This document shows positions 30,372 through 41,224 of a stretch of 64,000 bases of DNA, piece by piece. The position numbers and the translations under genes were made by a program. The notes under the pieces were generated by a model that was given only the letters and a program-made list of their open reading frames with translations, was not told the origin of the DNA and did no database searches. Origin of the DNA: Yersinia massiliensis (GTDB lineage Bacteria > Pseudomonadota > Gammaproteobacteria > Enterobacterales > Enterobacteriaceae); NCBI RefSeq assembly GCF_003048255.1, contig NZ_CP028487.1, positions 2,542,001 through 2,606,000 of the forward strand, given 5' to 3'. Position 1 is the first letter of the stretch, and the number at the start of each line of letters is the position of its first letter.

Positions 30372-30712
30372 CAATGCCAACTTATTAACAGAATGCCTAA
30401 CATGATAGCGGCGATCCCCAACCAATGGCGAACAGTTGCCTTTTCGCCATAGAATAACTGAGCAGCCAGTGTGACCAACACGAAGTTAAAACTGAGTAAC
30501 GGATAGGCGACACTCAGCGGTAGATGTTGCAATAGACGTAGCCACAGCAACATCCCCAAACCGAGTAATAACACAGCCAAGGCAAGCCAACGCAATGTCA
30601 GGGCCAGCCTCGCTTCATGAGACTGTTCCCAACATTGCGCTGCTTGTTTTTGACACAACTGGCCCGCACAGGTCAATAAGCTGACCATGACTAAAAGCAG
30701 GTAGCTTGTCAT
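30371..30712 (-). CDS. arnE: ArnE, undecaprenyl-P-L-Ara4N flippase subunit
   Basis: Partner of ArnF; EmrE-like, 113 residues from the ATG at 30712 (E. coli 111). Helices are visible, with the motif [18 protein letters not shown] closely paralleling ArnF. Its ATG overlaps the arnT stop in ATGA. Confidence 0.95.
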   Translation of the reverse strand: MTSYLLLVMVSLLTCAGQLCQKQAAQCWEQSHEARLALTLRWLALAVLLLGLGMLLWLRLLQHLPLSVAYPLLSFNFVLVTLAAQLFYGEKATVRHWLGIAAIMLGILLISWH

Positions 30713-32373
30713 TGTGATTTTTTGTACCACAAAAGAGCCAACCGATTCATCAACTTAACCTTATCTGCCGCAGGTAAATTAGCAGGAATTTCCCCCTCGC
30801 GAGACATTTGTACCACTAGCGATACATCACCTTGTTGCCTTGCATGTGCCAGCCATTGGCTGAAATCTTCACCACTGACGAATTGATCTTGGCTGTCTGC
30901 ATAGTTCAAACCATACGTTAACTCGCCCTTCTCATTGAACATCAGGATATCGCTACGTTTCAGTTCCCATGCTAATCCTGCTGCGACACCCACACTATCA
31001 GTGAGAACATATCGACTACTTTTTAGCTCATCGATATTATTCTGAATAAAACTTTGTGGCTGTTTGCTATCAATCACCTGCTGCGGGATAAGGTAAGCAA
31101 CCAACAGAATGAACACTAATGGACATGCCGCTGCCCAGCGCCAATGGCGGGCGTTATGGCGCAACGTAATGAACCCCACCAGCCCCCATCCAGCAAAGGA
31201 AAGCACACCAAGGACCACTTTGAGGTTTTCTTGCGGCCCATAAGCCACCAAGTGACTGACTAGCCCTAAGCCAATCACTAATACAGCTAATGCACAGACC
31301 ACCCCAAAGACGAGGTTTATCATGCCGTTTATTTTTAATGCACGCATGCGCAGACTATTTGCACAATCTGTCGCGTAAGCCGCCATCAGCAATGAGAGCG
31401 GTGCCATGCAGGGTAGGATGTACGTCGGTAATTTGCCTTTTGCCACACTAAAAAATAGCAACGGCATCAGTACCCAACTGAGTAAAAAGAACAATTCTGG
31501 TCGCGTAACGCGTTCACGCCACCCTTTGAGAAGCGCACCAGGCAATAATCCCAACCACGGCAAAACACCAAGACATAAAATCGGTAGGTAATACCAGATT
31601 GGCGCTTTATGTTGCGCATCTTGCTCGGCAAATCGTTGAATATGTTCAACCCAGAAGAAGTAATGCCAAAAATCAGGTTCACGTTGGGCAATCGCCAAGC
31701 CCCAAGGCAGACTTAATAGCACCGCACTTAGTATCGCCAGTGGGCCAAAAATAAGCAGTTCTTTTATTCGTTTTTGCTGTATGACAATCGGCAATACAGA
31801 AATGACAGGAATGGCCAACGCCAGAAAGCCTTTGGTCATGAACCCCATCGCGCAGGCAAGGCCAAGCAACAAATAAGCCCCTACTTTCTGTGCTGAGGTT
31901 TTTGCTCTTAACGTGAGATAAAAACAGACCATCGACGCAGTCAGCCACAATGAAATCATTGGGTCAAGAACTGCATAGGTGCCAATACTAAACACCAACA
32001 ACATGGAGAGATAAATTAAGGTTGCTAATACGGATGTCGAGCGATTTCGCCATAACAAATTGGCCAACCAATAAACCAATATCGCACTGATGGCTGTACT
32101 GAAAATTGAGCCAAAACGAACGGCAAAATTGGTGTCGCCGAATATCCACTGACTAATATTATTGAACCAATATCCCGCGATCGGTTTTTCAAAATAACGA
32201 ATACCCAGCAAATGCGGCACAATCCAATCGCCACGTTGCAACATTTCACGGCTTATTTCTGCATAGCGTGTTTCATCAGGTTGCCAAAATAAGCGGCTAT
32301 TGACGGGTAATAGATAAACCAGCACAAAAAATAGCGATAGCAGTACAACCCCACTTCTTTTTAATACACTCAT
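30709..32373 (-). CDS. arnT: ArnT, Ara4N transferase to lipid A
   Basis: Polytopic glycosyltransferase of the GT-C fold that moves Ara4N from undecaprenyl phosphate onto lipid A phosphates in the periplasm, lowering affinity for polymyxin and antimicrobial peptides. 554 residues, with a dozen or so hydrophobic helices. The N-terminal loop [17 protein letters not shown] carries the conserved acidic residues. ATGA overlap with arnD. Confidence 0.97.
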   Translation of the reverse strand: MSVLKRSGVVLLSLFFVLVYLLPVNSRLFWQPDETRYAEISREMLQRGDWIVPHLLGIRYFEKPIAGYWFNNISQWIFGDTNFAVRFGSIFSTAISAILVYWLANLLWRNRSTSVLATLIYLSMLLVFSIGTYAVLDPMISLWLTASMVCFYLTLRAKTSAQKVGAYLLLGLACAMGFMTKGFLALAIPVISVLPIVIQQKRIKELLIFGPLAILSAVLLSLPWGLAIAQREPDFWHYFFWVEHIQRFAEQDAQHKAPIWYYLPILCLGVLPWLGLLPGALLKGWRERVTRPELFFLLSWVLMPLLFFSVAKGKLPTYILPCMAPLSLLMAAYATDCANSLRMRALKINGMINLVFGVVCALAVLVIGLGLVSHLVAYGPQENLKVVLGVLSFAGWGLVGFITLRHNARHWRWAAACPLVFILLVAYLIPQQVIDSKQPQSFIQNNIDELKSSRYVLTDSVGVAAGLAWELKRSDILMFNEKGELTYGLNYADSQDQFVSGEDFSQWLAHARQQGDVSLVVQMSREGEIPANLPAADKVKLMNRLALLWYKKSQ

Positions 32374-33275
32374 CCTGCACCCTTTATTTCAGTCTGACAT
32401 CCTAACCAACCTTCTCGGCCAGGAAAGGCTGCACGTACGATCTTGCCCACGGGTAATGAATCCAAATTCTCAGGTAAAAGTTCGTTGAGAGGGCAAAACT
32501 GGATATTTTGTTTTTTTGCCCGAAGCAATAACTGCTCAAACATGTCGGCCTGAGACATGCCTTCAACTTCTGCATGGATGGTATAAACCGGAACGCCTTG
32601 GTCACGCAAAATAGCCGCAATAATAAAATCATTAAAATCTTCAGCACGCACCTCGCTGCCGACAACTTCGTCGTAAGTCGGTAATGTGACAGGGATTTGT
32701 ACGCTGCCTAAGCTGCCATCAGGTAATTGTGGTCGAAAAGGATGCGTACCACGGCAATCACTGTTATAGCGAAATGAAAATGGCTGCTTGACCGCGAGAA
32801 CACGACCATCAGCCCGCCACCCCGCAGAGGCAGAACAAGTTACCGGCTGTTGAATGCTGCGTTGTAACGCATCTACGCCCAATTGTACTTGATCAGTCAG
32901 TTGCTGCATCGTCCACGATGCAACACGCGCTTGCCAGCCTTGGTGGTCCCATGCATGTAAACCGACCTCATGACCTGACTCCAGCGTAGCTTTCATGATC
33001 GGCCCCAGATCTTTTGCGATTTTTTTACCTGGCCAAGCCGTGCCCGCTAGCAAAATATCCCAACCATATAGCGAGGCGGCATTTGAGCGCAGCATTTTCC
33101 ACAGAAAGCGCGGTCGGAAAAGGCGCCATAAATGGCGCCCCATATTATCCGGCCCAACACTGAAGAAGAAACTGGCGCTAACCCCGTATTTTTCCAAAAC
33201 AGTCAGTAATGACGGTACGCCTTCCTTGGTGCCACGGTAGGTATCAACATCAATTCTCAGGCCAACTTGCTTCAT
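32370..33275 (-). CDS. arnD: ArnD, undecaprenyl-P-4-formamido-Ara deformylase
   Basis: NodB-type deacetylase that removes the formyl group after ArnC transfer, making the step irreversible. 301 residues. Metal-binding motifs are [10 protein letters not shown] at the N-terminus and [11 protein letters not shown] (H-x3-H pattern). ATGA overlap with arnA. Confidence 0.96.
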   Translation of the reverse strand: MKQVGLRIDVDTYRGTKEGVPSLLTVLEKYGVSASFFFSVGPDNMGRHLWRLFRPRFLWKMLRSNAASLYGWDILLAGTAWPGKKIAKDLGPIMKATLESGHEVGLHAWDHQGWQARVASWTMQQLTDQVQLGVDALQRSIQQPVTCSASAGWRADGRVLAVKQPFSFRYNSDCRGTHPFRPQLPDGSLGSVQIPVTLPTYDEVVGSEVRAEDFNDFIIAAILRDQGVPVYTIHAEVEGMSQADMFEQLLLRAKKQNIQFCPLNELLPENLDSLPVGKIVRAAFPGREGWLGCQTEIKGAG

Positions 33276-35275
33276 ACGTGATAATCGTCCTTTTGAGTTT
33301 CACTCTGTTCAAGTACCGCGCCACGCAAGAAGAAATCGAGGGTTTCAGCGACGGTCTGTTGTAAAGCTACCTCAGGTTGCCAGTGTAAGATGCGGCGAGC
33401 ATTACGAATACTCGGCGTACGATATTCCACATCTTGATAACCTTTCCCATAATAAGCGCTGCTTTCAATATCTTTAAAACCAGCAAATGGTGGGAAGTGA
33501 CCACGTAATTCATGTTGTTCGAAACTGTTCAGTAGCATTTCAGCTAGCTCACGAATACTTGCTTCATTCGTTGGATTGCCGATATTAATTATCTGGCCAT
33601 CACAGCACCCATCACGGTTTTCAATAATCCGGAACAACGCTTCGATACCATCATGAATATCGGTAAAGCAGCGTTTTTGCGCCCCACCATCGACCAACTT
33701 AATCGGTGAGCCTTCGACAAGATTCAAAATAAGCTGCGTAATGGCGCGAGAACTGCCAATACGTGCTGCATCCAGATTATCCAACCGTGGCCCCATCCAG
33801 TTGAAAGGACGGAACAAGGTGAATTTTAAGTTTTCTTTCGCGCCGTAGGCCCAAATGACACGATCTAATAATTGTTTGGATACAGAATAAATCCAACGCT
33901 GTTTATTGATAGGGCCAACAATCAGTCGCGAAGTGTCCTCATCGAATTCTTTATCATCACACATGCCATAAACTTCAGACGTGGATGGGAAGACAATACG
34001 CTTATTGTACTTAACGCAATCACGCACAATTTTCAGGTTTTCTTCAAAATCTAATTCAAATACGCGCAATGGGTTACGGGTATATTCGATAGGCGTGGCG
34101 ATTGCCACTAATGGCAAGATAACGTCACATTTTTTAATGTGGTACTCGATCCACTCAGAATGAATACTGATATCCCCTTCCACGAAATGGAAATAAGGGT
34201 TATTGAGGAAGCGGCTAATGGCATCCGAACCAATATCTAATCCATAAACTTCGTATCGGTCATCGCGTAATAAGCGTTCAGTTAAGTGGTTCCCAATAAA
34301 GCCGTTCACGCCCAGAATCAACACCCGTGTACGTCTTTTTAATGTTTTACTGGGCTTATTCGCTAAACGCACATCAGCCACAATCCCCATCTCTAATGCG
34401 AGGCGGTTACCCTGAACATACAAACCACTTTCACCCTGACCGGTCACAATCTCCAATGCACCTTCACCACAAGCCACGACAAGTGGCGACGTGGAGAGTA
34501 CCGTGCCGGGGAGCTTTTCGTGTGCAATATCCAGCGGTCGCGCACGCCAAATAATCAATTTACGTTGCCCCAGATAACTGAAAGCGCCAGGATAAGGTTC
34601 CGTCACAGCTCGCACTAAATTATTGATAGCAAAAGCCGATTTATGCCAATGGATTTCACCATCAGCGGCAGTGCGACGCCCATAATAGCTGGCTTCAGCT
34701 TCATTCTGAGGAGTAAAGTGCAGTGATGTGCCTTTCATTTTTGGCAGCAAATCACGTAACAGCTCTTGGGATGCTTCACGCATTTTCTCATGTAACGTTA
34801 ATGCAGTATCTGCATCGCTAATAGAGACCTTATGTTGACCTACAATTGGGCCTGCATCCGCTTTATTTACCATTTGATGCAACGTCACACCGGTTTCGGT
34901 TTCTCCGTTGACTAATGCCCAGTTTATCGGCGCACGACCTCGGTATTTCGGTAAAAGTGAACCATGCAAATTAAATGCACCCCGTGGCGCTGACGATAAA
35001 ATATCGTCACAAAGCATATTGCGATAATAGAAAGAGAAAATAATATCAGGCTGCAATTCTTGGATACGTTCAATCCACAGCGGGTGATTAACATCCTCAG
35101 GGGCAAATACCGGCAAATCCAAATCAGCGGCGACTCGCGCGACTGACGAGAAAAAGCGATTCTCATTAGGATCATCAGTATGGGTAAATACCGCCTGAAT
35201 ATCATAACCCGCATCAACGAGCGCTTTCAGTCCAACACAGCCAATATCATGATAGGCAAATACAATCGCTTTCAT
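33272..35275 (-). CDS. arnA: ArnA, bifunctional UDP-GlcA decarboxylase / UDP-Ara4N formyltransferase
   Basis: The C-terminal half oxidatively decarboxylates UDP-glucuronate to the 4-keto-pentose; the N-terminal half formylates UDP-Ara4N. 667 residues, undivided. Residues 1-300 are formyltransferase-like, with [19 protein letters not shown]. Residues about 315-660 are a short-chain dehydrogenase with [15 protein letters not shown] and the YSVSKQ catalytic motif. ATGA overlaps at both ends. Confidence 0.98.
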   Translation of the reverse strand: MKAIVFAYHDIGCVGLKALVDAGYDIQAVFTHTDDPNENRFFSSVARVAADLDLPVFAPEDVNHPLWIERIQELQPDIIFSFYYRNMLCDDILSSAPRGAFNLHGSLLPKYRGRAPINWALVNGETETGVTLHQMVNKADAGPIVGQHKVSISDADTALTLHEKMREASQELLRDLLPKMKGTSLHFTPQNEAEASYYGRRTAADGEIHWHKSAFAINNLVRAVTEPYPGAFSYLGQRKLIIWRARPLDIAHEKLPGTVLSTSPLVVACGEGALEIVTGQGESGLYVQGNRLALEMGIVADVRLANKPSKTLKRRTRVLILGVNGFIGNHLTERLLRDDRYEVYGLDIGSDAISRFLNNPYFHFVEGDISIHSEWIEYHIKKCDVILPLVAIATPIEYTRNPLRVFELDFEENLKIVRDCVKYNKRIVFPSTSEVYGMCDDKEFDEDTSRLIVGPINKQRWIYSVSKQLLDRVIWAYGAKENLKFTLFRPFNWMGPRLDNLDAARIGSSRAITQLILNLVEGSPIKLVDGGAQKRCFTDIHDGIEALFRIIENRDGCCDGQIINIGNPTNEASIRELAEMLLNSFEQHELRGHFPPFAGFKDIESSAYYGKGYQDVEYRTPSIRNARRILHWQPEVALQQTVAETLDFFLRGAVLEQSETQKDDYHV

Positions 35276-36255
35276 TTTTCTACTTCCTGATTATTTTCGG
35301 TCTGCTCACCGCCGACCACTTTCTGAATAAAATAACGTGGGCGTGCACGTACATCGTTATAAATACGGCCGATATATTCCCCGAGTAACCCCATTCCCAC
35401 GAATTGGGCACCAATGAACATGAACAGCACAGCAAATAGCGTGAAGACACCGCCGCCAGCCCACTCAGGGCCAAAGACCAAGCGTAAAACCACTAACAAG
35501 ACGGCGAGTGTGAACCCCGAAAGAGCGATGACGCTGCCCACCAGACTGAGCAAGCGCAAAGGCGTTGTCGTCAAGCAGGTGATCAGGTCATACATCAGAT
35601 TTATCAGTTTCATCAGACTGTATTTTGAATCGCCAAACTCACGTTCAGCATGATGAACAGTGATCTCTGTGGTACGGCGAGCAAAAGTATTTGCCAAGAT
35701 AGGAATGAAGGTACTACGTTCGTGACAGTGTAACATTGCTTCAACAATATGACGGCGATATGCACGTAGCATGCAGCCATAGTCACCCATCGACTTCCCA
35801 GTCGCACGTTGAATCATCATATTGATCATGCGGGAGGCTGTTTTACGGAACAGCGAGTCCTGACGGTTCGATCGAACCGTGCCAACCACGTCATAGCCTT
35901 CTTCCGCCACCGTCACTAGCCGGGGGATCTCTTCTGGTGGGTTTTGCAAATCAGCATCCAGTGTTATCACTAAATCGCCACTGACTTGATTAAATCCAGC
36001 CATAATCGCCGAGTGCTGGCCATAATTACGATTCAGTAAAACAGCAATAATGCAGCTATCAGGCTCATTAGCCGCGGCTGTCAGGATATCGCCTGAGCTA
36101 TCATTGCTACCATCATCAACCAAAATAATTTCATAAGGTTGCGTCAGCTGCTGACAGGCAGCCGACGTTCTTGCTATTAACGCTGGTAAGCTCTCTTGTT
36201 CGTTATAAACAGGGATAACAATTGAGACTTTCTTGATTGCTTCATTTTGCGACAC
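35272..36255 (-). CDS. arnC: ArnC, undecaprenyl-phosphate Ara4FN transferase
   Basis: GT2 glycosyltransferase that loads formylated Ara4N onto undecaprenyl phosphate. The GTG at 36255 gives 327 residues beginning [20 protein letters not shown]. The start overlaps the end of arnB by 14 bases. Upstream codons are translated arnB sequence in another frame and are not family-like. [12 protein letters not shown] is the nucleotide-sugar/metal motif. Two C-terminal helices anchor it to the inner membrane. Confidence 0.96.
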   Translation of the reverse strand: MSQNEAIKKVSIVIPVYNEQESLPALIARTSAACQQLTQPYEIILVDDGSNDSSGDILTAAANEPDSCIIAVLLNRNYGQHSAIMAGFNQVSGDLVITLDADLQNPPEEIPRLVTVAEEGYDVVGTVRSNRQDSLFRKTASRMINMMIQRATGKSMGDYGCMLRAYRRHIVEAMLHCHERSTFIPILANTFARRTTEITVHHAEREFGDSKYSLMKLINLMYDLITCLTTTPLRLLSLVGSVIALSGFTLAVLLVVLRLVFGPEWAGGGVFTLFAVLFMFIGAQFVGMGLLGEYIGRIYNDVRARPRYFIQKVVGGEQTENNQEVEK

Positions 36256-37396
36256 GGTATGGCCCCATAATCGTTGTGAGTGCATCAACCACCCGATCAA
36301 CATCGCTGTCCTGCATGTCGGGGAAAAGGGGCAATGTGCATAATCTGGCCGAGTTCCATTCGGTATTCGGTAGGTGTAAATGTGGATAACGTTCGCGATA
36401 ATACTTTTGGGTATGTGCCGCGCGGAAATGGAGGCCTGTCCCAATCCCGCATTCTTTCAACTGAGCCATCAGTGAATCCCGGCTAATACCACAACGTTCC
36501 TCATCCACGCGGACCATGAAAAGATGCCAAGCATGTTGGTGGGAATAATCAGGAACAGCCAGTGGTTGCAGAGGTGAACCCGCGAGTGCGGCATGATAAC
36601 GAGCGACTAATGCCTGACGACGGGCGTTGATTTCAGGTAAGCGCTGGAGCTGGACAACGGCAATAGCCGCATGGATATCGGATAAGTTATACTTATAACC
36701 CGGTTCAAAGACCTCAGCTTGTGGGCTACGGCCTTGAACTTGACGGTCAAAAGCATCAACGCCTAAGCCATGAAATTTCAGCCGACGAACTTTTGCAGCG
36801 AGTTCATCATCGTCGGTCGCAATTAAGCCCCCTTCTGCACACGTCATGTTTTTGATGGCATGGAAAGAGAAAATAGCCGTGCCCTTCTCGCCAACCCATT
36901 GATCCTTATATCTTGTACCCGCAGCGTGGGCGGCATCCTCAATGAGTGGAATCCCACGTTGCAGGGCTATGGCGCGTAAAGGATCAAGATCACAAGGGGC
37001 ACCCGCGTAATGTACCGGAATAATGGCTTTAGTTTTTGATGTAATGGCGGCTTCAACTTCAGCCGCATTGACCATTAATGTGTCGCGATCAACATCAATC
37101 ATGACCGGTTCAGCGCCAAGCAGCACAATCATATTCAGCGTCGAAACCCACGTCTGAGAAGGCGTAATGACTTCATCACCAGGGCCTATCCCTAATGCCA
37201 TCAGGGTGATGTGCATACCCGCAGTGGCAGAACACACCGCCACCGCATGCTTGCATCCAAACGTGGTACAAAAATCGGTTTCTAGCTGCTGATTCTGTGG
37301 GCCTGTGGTGATCCACCCAGAACCGAGGACGCTGACGACAGCGTCAATTTCATCCGTACCGATTGCGGGACGAGAGAAAGGCAAAAAATTCTGCAT
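36242..37396 (-). CDS. arnB: ArnB, UDP-Ara4O aminotransferase
   Basis: PLP enzyme that aminates the UDP-4-keto-pentose with glutamate to give UDP-Ara4N. DegT/DnrJ family, 384 residues. The PLP lysine is Lys182 in [14 protein letters not shown], and the substrate motif is GSGWITTGP near residue 25. First gene of the seven-gene arnBCADTEF operon; the region upstream carries a PhoP box. Confidence 0.97.
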   Translation of the reverse strand: MQNFLPFSRPAIGTDEIDAVVSVLGSGWITTGPQNQQLETDFCTTFGCKHAVAVCSATAGMHITLMALGIGPGDEVITPSQTWVSTLNMIVLLGAEPVMIDVDRDTLMVNAAEVEAAITSKTKAIIPVHYAGAPCDLDPLRAIALQRGIPLIEDAAHAAGTRYKDQWVGEKGTAIFSFHAIKNMTCAEGGLIATDDDELAAKVRRLKFHGLGVDAFDRQVQGRSPQAEVFEPGYKYNLSDIHAAIAVVQLQRLPEINARRQALVARYHAALAGSPLQPLAVPDYSHQHAWHLFMVRVDEERCGISRDSLMAQLKECGIGTGLHFRAAHTQKYYRERYPHLHLPNTEWNSARLCTLPLFPDMQDSDVDRVVDALTTIMGPYRVAK

Positions 37397-37509
37397 TAAT
37401 AAATCCCTAAGACACTTTAAGCTATCGGCAACTATAGGCCCGAATAAGTTAACGAAAACTAAACGTTGCTCAGATAGATTCGCGGCTGACTTGGGGAAAG
37501 TTTAGTGTA

Positions 37510-37531
37510 TCAACCTTAGATAAACCTTAAG
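37510..37531 (-). promoter_or_regulatory. PhoP box with overlapping PmrA-like site upstream of arnB
   Basis: On the minus strand, GGTTTA-TCTAA-GGTTGA (37526 to 37510) matches the PhoP direct repeat (G/T)GTTTA-N5-(G/T)GTTTA. CTTAAG-GTTTA-TCTAAG (37531 to 37515) is an overlapping near-match to the PmrA pattern. Dual PhoP and PmrA control of this operon is reported for Y. pestis. The remaining arnB-btuD gap (37397-37757) is AT-rich and shows no gene. Confidence 0.8.
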
Positions 37532-37757
37532 AACGGTTTATTTAGTCGATATATTTTTTGCCATAGACTCAATTCCAAAAAAGACAAATTAATATGTAAA
37601 ATCATAGTGATAACTAAAGTAATTATATTATCTAACAAGGGATTTAATTGATTGTAGCGTGGCGGAAGTGTTGAAAAGGAAACTATTAGATTCATACGCG
37701 AAATTATCAATATATAATTTTTAATGCCTACTATTGATAAATTAACAAAAGTAACAA

Positions 37758-38519
37758 TCAAACCTTATTTGTCATAATCCAATTCTGTTGATTAAAGCTG
37801 TGTATTTGAAAGTCCACCTCAAATACGCTTGATAATGTCTCTGCTTGCATAACATGCTGTGTATCTCCATGTGCAAGCACCTTCCCTTGAGCCATTAGCC
37901 ATACCTGATCGGCCTGTTGTAAAGTGTGGTTCAAATCATGTGCGCTAATGATTACGCTGCGACCTGTTGAACAAAATTCACTTAGCAATTTATCCAATGC
38001 GACTTTCTGCGCTACATCTAACCCAGTATAGGGTTCATCGAGCAGCAATAACTGACTGTCTGGATTGATATCTGGCCAGACTTGCAAAAATATAGCCGCT
38101 AAACGAACTCGCTGCCACTCACCACCAGAAAGTTGCGACACCATACGAGGTAATTTGTCAGTTAATCGTAGTTGGTTACAAAGATAGCCAATGGTTGTTG
38201 CGACAGCCTCTGGCTCGGCACCAGCAGGTTGATACAGCGAAAGGTATTGAAAAACCGGCATCATCGTCAGTGCCGATTGCTGTTGACTCAAGTAGGCCCT
38301 TAACCGAGCTAATTCATGTCCGGAATAGCAAGATAACGGTTTGCCTGCGATAAGAAGATCGCCGTGCGCGGGTAACAAACCCGCTAACGCTGCCAGTAAT
38401 GTGCTTTTCCCTGCCCCATTTGGGCCGATAAGATGAATTTGCAACCCAGCAGTGACCTGAGTAGAAAAAGGAGCAAGGCGGTGTTCTACATTGAGTTGGC
38501 TGAGTTGCAATAACATCAA
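37758..38519 (-). CDS. btuD: BtuD, vitamin B12 importer ATPase
   Basis: ABC ATPase that drives cobalamin import with the membrane subunit BtuC. 253 residues with Walker A GPNGAGKST, signature QLSGGEWQRVR and Walker B LLLLDEP. It lies 21 bases after btuE. In E. coli nlpC follows directly; here the arn operon and its control region follow instead. Confidence 0.95.
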   Translation of the reverse strand: MMLLQLSQLNVEHRLAPFSTQVTAGLQIHLIGPNGAGKSTLLAALAGLLPAHGDLLIAGKPLSCYSGHELARLRAYLSQQQSALTMMPVFQYLSLYQPAGAEPEAVATTIGYLCNQLRLTDKLPRMVSQLSGGEWQRVRLAAIFLQVWPDINPDSQLLLLDEPYTGLDVAQKVALDKLLSEFCSTGRSVIISAHDLNHTLQQADQVWLMAQGKVLAHGDTQHVMQAETLSSVFEVDFQIHSFNQQNWIMTNKV

Positions 38520-38540
38520 AATGACATTTTCATCCGTAAA

Positions 38541-39095
38541 TTAGTGGTAACCCAGTGCGCGGTTAATCGCATCAAGAATAATGGGATCTTCTGGCGTCAT
38601 ATCAGGGGCGAAGCGCTCGAGTACCACACCATCACGGCTAATCAGAAACTTTTCAAAATTCCACAAAATATCACCCGGCTGTTTTGGCTCGCGCCCCTTG
38701 CTCGCTAAACGCTGATAAAACTCACTACCTTCGGGTTTGATAGCAACAGATTTGGCGGCGATTAATTGCTGATACAACGGATGCCGTTGCGGGCCATTCA
38801 CTTCAATTTTGCTGAACATTGGGAATTCAACACCAAATGTGCCGCGACAAAAAGCGTTTATCTCTTCATCACTCCCAGGTTCTTGGCCTGCAAACTCATT
38901 GCTTGGGAAACCTAATACTTCAAAACCTTGTTGATGATAGGTTTTATACAGATTCTCCAACCCTTCATACTGCTTAGTCAGGCCACACTGAGAAGCCACA
39001 TTGACCACTAACAGAACCGAACCTTTATATTTTTCTAGTTGAACAGATTGATGATCAATGGTTTTCACTGAGATGGAATAGATTGGATGACTCAT
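38541..39095 (-). CDS. btuE: BtuE, glutathione/thioredoxin-type peroxidase
   Basis: Glutathione-peroxidase-fold enzyme; E. coli BtuE reduces peroxides and is not needed for B12 transport. The ATG at 39095 gives 184 residues with AGAGG eight bases upstream; a TTG one codon earlier is the less likely start. Catalytic Cys37 is in NVASQCGLT, with the Gln in GQEPGSDEE and Trp in DILWNFEKFL completing the active site. Confidence 0.92.
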   Translation of the reverse strand: MSHPIYSISVKTIDHQSVQLEKYKGSVLLVVNVASQCGLTKQYEGLENLYKTYHQQGFEVLGFPSNEFAGQEPGSDEEINAFCRGTFGVEFPMFSKIEVNGPQRHPLYQQLIAAKSVAIKPEGSEFYQRLASKGREPKQPGDILWNFEKFLISRDGVVLERFAPDMTPEDPIILDAINRALGYH

Positions 39096-39163
39096 CAAGA
39101 TGACCTCTTATTCAGCAATGATATACAGGCGAATTCGCCCTAAAGTGACGCAGTGACAGCCGT

Positions 39164-40171
39164 TCACTTTACACTTTTCACCCGTGTCAGCAACCAGATA
39201 AACAACGGCGAACCGAGCGTAGCGGTCACTACGCCAATGGGCAATTCCGCCGAGAATAAGGCAATGCGCGCGATAACATCAGCGAACAGCAGTATTCCTC
39301 CTCCCGCCAACGCACAGCCCAATAATAGCCGGCGTTGATCAGTTAAACCGCTCAATCGTAGAATATGGGGGATCACCAATCCAATAAAACTGATCACGCC
39401 CGCTAAGGCGACACTGATTCCCACCAACAAGCCAATAGCCAACACCAACAAATTACGCCACAAATGCAACGGAATACCCAATTGATTAGCTTGCTGCTCA
39501 CCTAAGGACATAAAATTAAGCACTCGCCCCTGGCAACAAAGCCAGACCACAATAGGGAACAACGCAAGCACCAAACCCTGTTGCCGCCAATCAATGCCAC
39601 TAAAGCCCCCCATCATCCAATACATCAGCTGGCGTAAATCCAAACTGGTACTGAAATAGACAGCCCATGTCATGATGGCACTGCAAACGATCCCCAAAGC
39701 CACCCCCACCAGCAACAAACGGGCATTGGTTAATAAGCGCCGGCGAGCAAAACCAAGCAGCAATATCGTCATCAATAAAGCACCCGCAATCGCACAAGCA
39801 CTTAAAAACCAAATAGGCAGCAACCCGTGACCGAGCAAAACAGCCATGACCAACGCAACACCTGCGCCATTAGCAACCCCAAGTAAGCCAGGCTCCGCTA
39901 ACGGATTTTCAAATAATGCCTGCATCACTGCACCAGAAACCGCGAGACTCGCGCCAACCATCATCACTGCTAATGCTCGTGGCATACGCAACTGCCAGAC
40001 AAATAATTTCCCGCTCTCACTGAGCCATTGAGTCGGCATAATCCAAACATCACCGGCGCACAAGCTGATGATCAACGCCAATAACAGCAAGGCCACTAAA
40101 CCAAAAAGGTAGCGGTGATCTCGCTGACGTTGCCGATGTTGGAGTCTGGTAAATAGCTGACTGGTCTGCAT
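39164..40171 (-). CDS. btuC: BtuC, vitamin B12 importer permease
   Basis: FecCD-type membrane subunit with about ten helices; 335 residues (E. coli 326). The ribosome site is CGAGGA before the ATG. The coupling region [14 protein letters not shown] is present. In E. coli ihfA-pheTS lies upstream; here an unrelated DUF2502-type gene does. Confidence 0.94.
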   Translation of the reverse strand: MQTSQLFTRLQHRQRQRDHRYLFGLVALLLLALIISLCAGDVWIMPTQWLSESGKLFVWQLRMPRALAVMMVGASLAVSGAVMQALFENPLAEPGLLGVANGAGVALVMAVLLGHGLLPIWFLSACAIAGALLMTILLLGFARRRLLTNARLLLVGVALGIVCSAIMTWAVYFSTSLDLRQLMYWMMGGFSGIDWRQQGLVLALFPIVVWLCCQGRVLNFMSLGEQQANQLGIPLHLWRNLLVLAIGLLVGISVALAGVISFIGLVIPHILRLSGLTDQRRLLLGCALAGGGILLFADVIARIALFSAELPIGVVTATLGSPLFIWLLTRVKSVK

Positions 40172-40377
40172 TATATCCTCGGGATGACCTCAGGATTGAT
40201 CTGAAAAGGTCTGATATTCATGATTAGGTATAGATAGTAGGGGGTTAACATGATGAGGGGAAGTTTTGCATCAAGATTAAGGTGTTTTAAGATGAGAAAG
40301 CGCTAATGCTGCCAACCTATTTTAGTGACAACACTAACGCTTTTTATTGATTTTTTGCTACCAACACTGATTCACTA

Positions 40378-40923
40378 TCAACGTTGTCCCTTATTTTGCG
40401 GTGGATAAACCTGTTGATCACCGTGGTTGCCATTATTAGGGCCATTTTGATTTCTTTGGCCACTGTTATTTGCCCCACCCTGGCTATGATTTGCGCCGCC
40501 TGGGGTATTCGAACCACCTTGCTGTCCCTGCCCGCCTGGGCTATTTGGTTGGTCGCGCCCATTATCGCCACCATTATGATTGTTAGGTGGCGATTGAGTA
40601 TTGTGACCGCCGCGCTCATTTCGACCCGGCTCCCCACGCTGTTGCCCGCGAAACGGATTATGCCCCTCCTGAGCTGAAGGTGGCTGCCAACGTCCACCAT
40701 CCCAGTAATAACCGCGCTCATTGCGATCACCAATGTGACCACCACGGTGCTCATGCCACCACTGCGGTGGTCGCCAATCATACCCATCCCAGAAATAACC
40801 TCGGCTATCTTGATCCCCTAAATGCAAACTAACCCCAGGTATATTAATATCAAGTGACATGCCAGCCTGCACACCAAGAGGCATCAATGGTAGAAGACAC
40901 AGTAGTAATAAATACTTTTTCAT
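40378..40923 (-). CDS. Periplasmic DUF2502-type protein with Gly/Asn/Gln-rich tail
   Basis: The ATG at 40923 gives 181 residues with a clear signal peptide, MKKYLLLLCLLPLMPLGVQA. The mature start resembles DUF2502 proteins such as E. coli YpeC (LDINIPGVSLHLGDQDSRG), followed by two similar motifs, GYFWDGYDWRPPQWW and GYYWDGGRWQPPS. The last 100 residues are low-complexity Gly/Asn/Gln/Pro and probably disordered. Function unknown. The flanking gap 40924-41224 holds no gene that I can see. Confidence 0.75.
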   Translation of the reverse strand: MKKYLLLLCLLPLMPLGVQAGMSLDINIPGVSLHLGDQDSRGYFWDGYDWRPPQWWHEHRGGHIGDRNERGYYWDGGRWQPPSAQEGHNPFRGQQRGEPGRNERGGHNTQSPPNNHNGGDNGRDQPNSPGGQGQQGGSNTPGGANHSQGGANNSGQRNQNGPNNGNHGDQQVYPPQNKGQR

Positions 40924-41224
40924 ATAAATCCAAAAATAGCCTTTGAACGTTGATGGATTTATATCAGTGAAAATCAGAAGCCCCAATCAGATAACCTGCA
41001 CTTTTCAATTCAATTTCACATCGCTTACAGGTTTCATACAGTTATTTCTGAGTGGATCATATAGAGATCAGTGTATTAGGAAAAGCACACTCCACAAGCG
41101 TTCAATTAAAAGTCATTTATTGGTTCATTTTTGAGCAATTGTGTGTAAAATGCCGCCTCCCAGAAGGATACTTAGGAACACATAAACCAAGGATAGCCAT
41201 TCACTTGCTGTTTTAGACGTAGAT

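Noticed and set aside
37516-37761. 81-codon minus-strand frame between arnB and btuD
   Set aside because: Overlaps the PhoP box, is extremely AT-rich, and has no protein-like features.
40344-40787. 147-codon frame overlapping the DUF2502-type gene
   Set aside because: It is an alternate-frame shadow of the Gly/Asn-rich gene, which has a signal peptide and family motifs.
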